Shown here: positions 5,253 to 5,640 of the stretch, piece by piece
Layout of the letters: each line of letters begins with the position of its first letter
How positions within the stretch are numbered: position 1 is the first letter of the stretch
Source: Bacillota bacterium
Lineage (GTDB): Bacteria > Bacillota > Clostridia > Lachnospirales > Bianqueaceae
NCBI GenBank assembly: GCA_017467985.1
Contig: JAFUJY010000008.1
Span: 1 to 5,640 of the forward strand
Reading direction: 5' to 3'
Length of the DNA: 5,640 nt
The notes under the pieces: generated by a model
Seen by the model: only the letters and a program-made list of their open reading frames with translations
Databases searched by the model: none
Told to the model about the DNA's origin: nothing
Translations under genes and position numbers: made by a program

Positions 5253-5640
5253 ATGAGAAGAGGTTTTAAGAGTATTTTGTTATGTTTTCTAGTGATTATT
5301 TTTTCGTCATGTAACGATCCTGGTATTCTTTTGGAGGAGAAATTTGATACAGATGTTTATCTGCCAGATTATGATGTACAGAAGGAGTATGTTCACTCTG
5401 GAGGAAATTTTGCAAAAAATGGTTCTATATATTATGTTAAGGTAGGCACATGGCTTTTTTATTATGATGAAGTTACCAGTACATCAGGAAAGTTATGCGG
5501 TAAAGCAGAATGTCTGCATAATGATAAGCAGTGTAATGCGTATATTGGAGATGGGGTGGGATTACAAGTATATGATAATCATATCTATTGGAACGAAGGA
5601 TCAGTGTTATATTGTTGTGATCTGAATGGTAATAACCGTG
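5253..5640 (+). CDS. Secreted lipoprotein, probable beta-propeller type (C-terminus off window)
   Basis: The first 129 codons are present and the frame is open to the window end. A lipoprotein signal peptide is visible: basic MRRGFK, a hydrophobic stretch 7-17, then FSSC with the lipidated cysteine at 20. The mature part begins with an acidic, probably flexible region. It then shows repeated short beta-like stretches (GSIYYVKVGTWLFYYDE, DNHIYWNEGSVLYCCDLNG) of the kind seen in DUF5050-like propeller lipoproteins of Clostridia. C82-x4-C87-x-H89-x4-C94 followed by NAY is a conserved-looking cysteine/histidine cluster, perhaps binding metal or forming disulfides. GGAG (5241-5244) lies eight bases before the ATG. 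Function is unknown. The gene has its own promoter and lies after the padR terminator, so it is probably a separate unit. Confidence 0.8.
   Translation, partial: MRRGFKSILLCFLVIIFSSCNDPGILLEEKFDTDVYLPDYDVQKEYVHSGGNFAKNGSIYYVKVGTWLFYYDEVTSTSGKLCGKAECLHNDKQCNAYIGDGVGLQVYDNHIYWNEGSVLYCCDLNGNNR

Overview
The window looks like chromosomal DNA from a Clostridia-type Firmicute, probably a gut Lachnospiraceae or Oscillospiraceae relative. The basis is the gene families (IS110 transposase, AgrC/AgrA-type two-component pair, PadR with a HAAS/DUF4097 membrane protein, clostridial-type lipoprotein), strong purine-rich ribosome binding sites, sigma-A promoters and U-tailed terminators. No species can be named from the sequence alone.

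Left edge (1 to about 445): the 5' end of an IS110-family element on the minus strand. The first 53 codons of the transposase are followed by about 280 bases of non-coding left end that can fold and probably encode the bridge RNA. The element abuts the next operon.

Second block (465-3314, plus strand): a tightly packed three-gene operon. A ribokinase-like PfkB sugar kinase overlaps a LytTR response regulator by 4 bases. An AgrC-like membrane histidine kinase follows 13 bases after the regulator. Pairing a sugar kinase with a LytTR system is uncommon and suggests nutrient or sugar sensing, but neither signal nor target is visible.

Third block (3333-3707): a non-coding array of twelve 31/32-base units, with a higher-order 94-base period repeated three times. 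It lies between the kinase stop codon and an intrinsic terminator (3710-3744), so it is probably transcribed as the operon's 3' UTR. The units form hairpins, some with mutually exclusive partners and with paired changes between copies. This is the most unusual structure in the window.

Fourth block (3767-4943): a strong promoter whose spacer and -10 box are covered by a near-perfect palindrome, driving a PadR repressor and an overlapping HAAS/DUF4097 membrane protein. This is a typical autoregulated envelope-response pair.

Right edge (4944-5640): a non-coding stretch with a terminator, a single DnaA-box-like 9-mer, an inverted repeat and an extended -10 promoter. These are followed by the start of a secreted lipoprotein gene that runs off the window. 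DNA from about 3760 onward is visibly more AT-rich than the kinase operon.
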